DNA from: Pseudopedobacter alpinus
Lineage (GTDB): Bacteria > Bacteroidota > Bacteroidia > Sphingobacteriales > Sphingobacteriaceae
Assembly: GCF_042684645.1 (NCBI RefSeq)
Contig: NZ_JBHULV010000051.1
Coordinates: 62,001 to 126,000, forward strand
Direction: 5' to 3'
Length of the DNA stretch: 64,000 nt
A program made the translations under genes and the position numbers. This document shows, one piece after another, positions 62,778 through 64,000 of the stretch; position 1 is the first letter of the stretch; every line of letters starts with the position of its first letter. The notes beneath the pieces are model-generated. The model saw only the letters and a program-made list of their open reading frames with translations, had not been told where the DNA came from and did not search any database.

Positions 62778-63734
62778 TTATTTGATTGGTGCAACACCTT
62801 CTTTAGTTTGAACAATTTTTTGAATAGTCCCATCAGGGTTATAATACATCTCATCTACACAAATAGACCGGCGGTAGCTTCCGCCTGTTGGTAAACTGCC
62901 GTTATGATAAAAGAAATAGGACTTTCCTTTATAATCTATAATCCCCGGATGAGTAGTGAAACTGTTAGGAACGTTATCCTGAATTATCCCTCTATATTCC
63001 CAGGGTCCATTTATGTTTTTTGCGGTACAATATTCTATCATTTCTGGCTTTGTGCCAGCACCCGCATAAACTAAATAATAAAGATCATGACGCTTGTAAA
63101 CCCATGGTCCTTCAATAAAATTCTTTGGTTTAAAGGCTGTGATTTCCCCATCTAACTCCATCATGTTTTCTTTGAGTTTTACAACTTTGCAGCTTCCGTT
63201 ACCCCAAAACAAATAAGCCTGACCGTCATCATCTACAAAAACAGTTGGGTCAATATCATCCCAAGCGTGTTTATTGTCTTTAGTCATCTCATTAATGATT
63301 AAGGCTTTCCCCAATAAATCTTTAAATGGACCAGTAGGGCTATCAGAAACAGCTACACCAATTGCAGCTCCTCCCCCACTTACACTGTCTTTTTTATGAA
63401 AAGTAGAAACAAACCAGTAAAACTTCCCGTTACGTTCAATACATTGCGCTGCATAAGCATCGCCTGTTGCCCAAGAAAAACTAGCAGGCGAAAGTGGTGC
63501 GCCGTGGTCTTTCCAAGTCGCCATGTCTGTAGTAGAAAAAACATGCCAATTGGCCATTTTGTAATTTGTGTCTTCAGTAGTTGCCACATCATGACCCGTA
63601 TATAAAAAAAGCGTGTCGTTGTGAACAATTGGTGCTGGATCAGCGGTAAAGATATGGCTGATAATAGGGTTTTGTGCTTGCAATTTTAAAACTGCAATAC
63701 TTAAAATAAGACTGGTTGTTATAATCTTTTTCAT
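62778..63734 (-). CDS. GH43 single-domain glycoside hydrolase
   Basis: This 318-residue secreted enzyme consists only of a signal peptide (to about LKLQAQ) and the five-blade propeller. Catalytic positions are Asp32 in FTADPAPIVHNDTLFLYTGHD, Asp162 in DDIDPTVFVDDDGQAYLFWG and Glu208 in FIEGPWVYKRHDLYYLVY. It resembles the short arabinofuranosidase/xylosidase GH43s of Bacteroidota xylan loci. It lies 20 bp after the GH31 gene and 10 bp before the next GH43 start, so it is in the same operon. Confidence 0.92.
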   Translation of the reverse strand: MKKIITTSLILSIAVLKLQAQNPIISHIFTADPAPIVHNDTLFLYTGHDVATTEDTNYKMANWHVFSTTDMATWKDHGAPLSPASFSWATGDAYAAQCIERNGKFYWFVSTFHKKDSVSGGGAAIGVAVSDSPTGPFKDLLGKALIINEMTKDNKHAWDDIDPTVFVDDDGQAYLFWGNGSCKVVKLKENMMELDGEITAFKPKNFIEGPWVYKRHDLYYLVYAGAGTKPEMIEYCTAKNINGPWEYRGIIQDNVPNSFTTHPGIIDYKGKSYFFYHNGSLPTGGSYRRSICVDEMYYNPDGTIQKIVQTKEGVAPIK

Positions 63735-63754
63735 AGATTTTAATTTATTTTATA

Positions 63755-64000
63755 TTAGAGTTTAATGATAGTCTTCTTTCCCGAGTAATCTATTTGTTTA
63801 CTAGTTTTTAAAGTGGAAGAGCTACTTGTTGCGCCAACAAGAACAATATTGAATTTTCTTTCAGCCAGCATCCCTAGGAATGCGCCTTTTCTTTCTGATA
63901 TGGTTAACGCTTTCTGCTCATCATTCCAAGTAAAGCGGATAGTTGTAAATACGCCTTTTTCGTAATTATAGTTATCGTTCTCATCTTCGTACAAAACGAA
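63755..64000 (-). CDS. GH31 alpha-xylosidase/glucosidase, C-terminal fragment (DUF5110)
   Basis: The frame enters from the right edge and its last 81 residues are visible. It starts FVLYEDENDNYNYEKGVFTT, the conserved DUF5110 pattern at the C-terminus of GH31 enzymes. ERKGAFLGMLAERKFNIVLV and the terminal SGKKTIIKL follow. The catalytic domain lies outside the window, so specificity (alpha-xylosidase or alpha-glucosidase) cannot be judged. It is upstream of and probably cotranscribed with the three minus-strand GH43 genes. Confidence 0.85.
   Translation of the reverse strand, partial: FVLYEDENDNYNYEKGVFTTIRFTWNDEQKALTISERKGAFLGMLAERKFNIVLVGATSSSSTLKTSKQIDYSGKKTIIKL

Noticed and set aside
62768..62854. 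29-residue N-terminal extension of the GH43 at 61181
   Set aside because: It overlaps the upstream gene and would precede an otherwise normal signal peptide starting at 62767.
1..64000. Insertion sequences, prophage, integrases or rRNA
   Set aside because: I looked for transposase, integrase and phage structural motifs and for rRNA landmarks and saw none; only a non-coding MITE-like palindrome is present.

Overview
The window looks like a chromosomal segment of an environmental Bacteroidota bacterium, most likely Sphingobacteriaceae (Pedobacter/Mucilaginibacter-like). The DNA is AT-rich and Shine-Dalgarno-like leaders are scarce. Promoter boxes fit the Bacteroidota -7 consensus TAnnTTTG. Family-level markers include a MurF-Alr fusion, the type IX secretion proteins PorT and plug (DUF5103), SusC/SusD pairs and a hybrid two-component regulator. 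Genus is inferred from gene content only. No transposase, phage gene, integrase or CRISPR array was seen.

Layout. 1-3.9 kb: housekeeping genes on the minus strand (CBS-domain protein cut by the left edge, alpha/beta hydrolase, YqeY, short-chain dehydrogenase, PorT, UbiE), with a 160-bp palindromic MITE-like element at 916-1077. 4-9.7 kb: a compact minus-strand polysaccharide operon (GT8, two GT2, an unknown protein, a Wzx-type flippase, a GT11 fucosyltransferase-like protein). 9.8-28.5 kb: core genes (proA, proB, a GntR/LacI-type regulator, a ThuA-like protein, pyrD, an ABC-F ATPase, the T9SS plug, recR, a LOG-family protein, a MntA/HepT toxin-antitoxin pair, a PldA-like outer-membrane phospholipase, DUF502, murF-alr, recX, tRNA-Gly and tRNA-Leu).

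28.6-64 kb is one large xylan utilisation locus, cut by the right edge. Its core, in transcription order, is susC-susD-susC-susD-DUF1735/DUF5627 lipoprotein-GH10-like lipoprotein (50.5 to 38.0 kb), the same order as the xusABCDE-xyn10C core known from Prevotella bryantii and Bacteroides. A 1374-residue hybrid two-component regulator lies upstream. Around it are two apparently active GH10 xylanases, a GH30 glucuronoxylanase-type lipoprotein with an N-terminal BACON-like domain, four GH43 enzymes, a GH2 beta-galactosidase-type enzyme and the C-terminus of a GH31 alpha-xylosidase/glucosidase. The inferred scheme is that surface lipoproteins cut xylan, the two SusCD pairs import oligosaccharides, periplasmic GH43/GH2/GH31 enzymes strip side chains and release xylose, and the hybrid regulator senses an oligosaccharide.

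Most unusual points: (i) the GH10 at the end of the susCDCD operon seems to have lost both catalytic glutamates (Gln and Ala in their places), suggesting a xylanase turned into a glycan-binding protein; (ii) a secreted protein made almost only of ten 19-residue repeats with Asn-Pro-Asp/Asn-Gly and Asn-Gly turns sits inside the locus; (iii) another GH10 carries a ~50-residue Pro/Thr/Gly-rich insertion inside its catalytic barrel; (iv) several housekeeping genes have their -7 box 4-7 bases from the start codon, implying nearly leaderless mRNAs.
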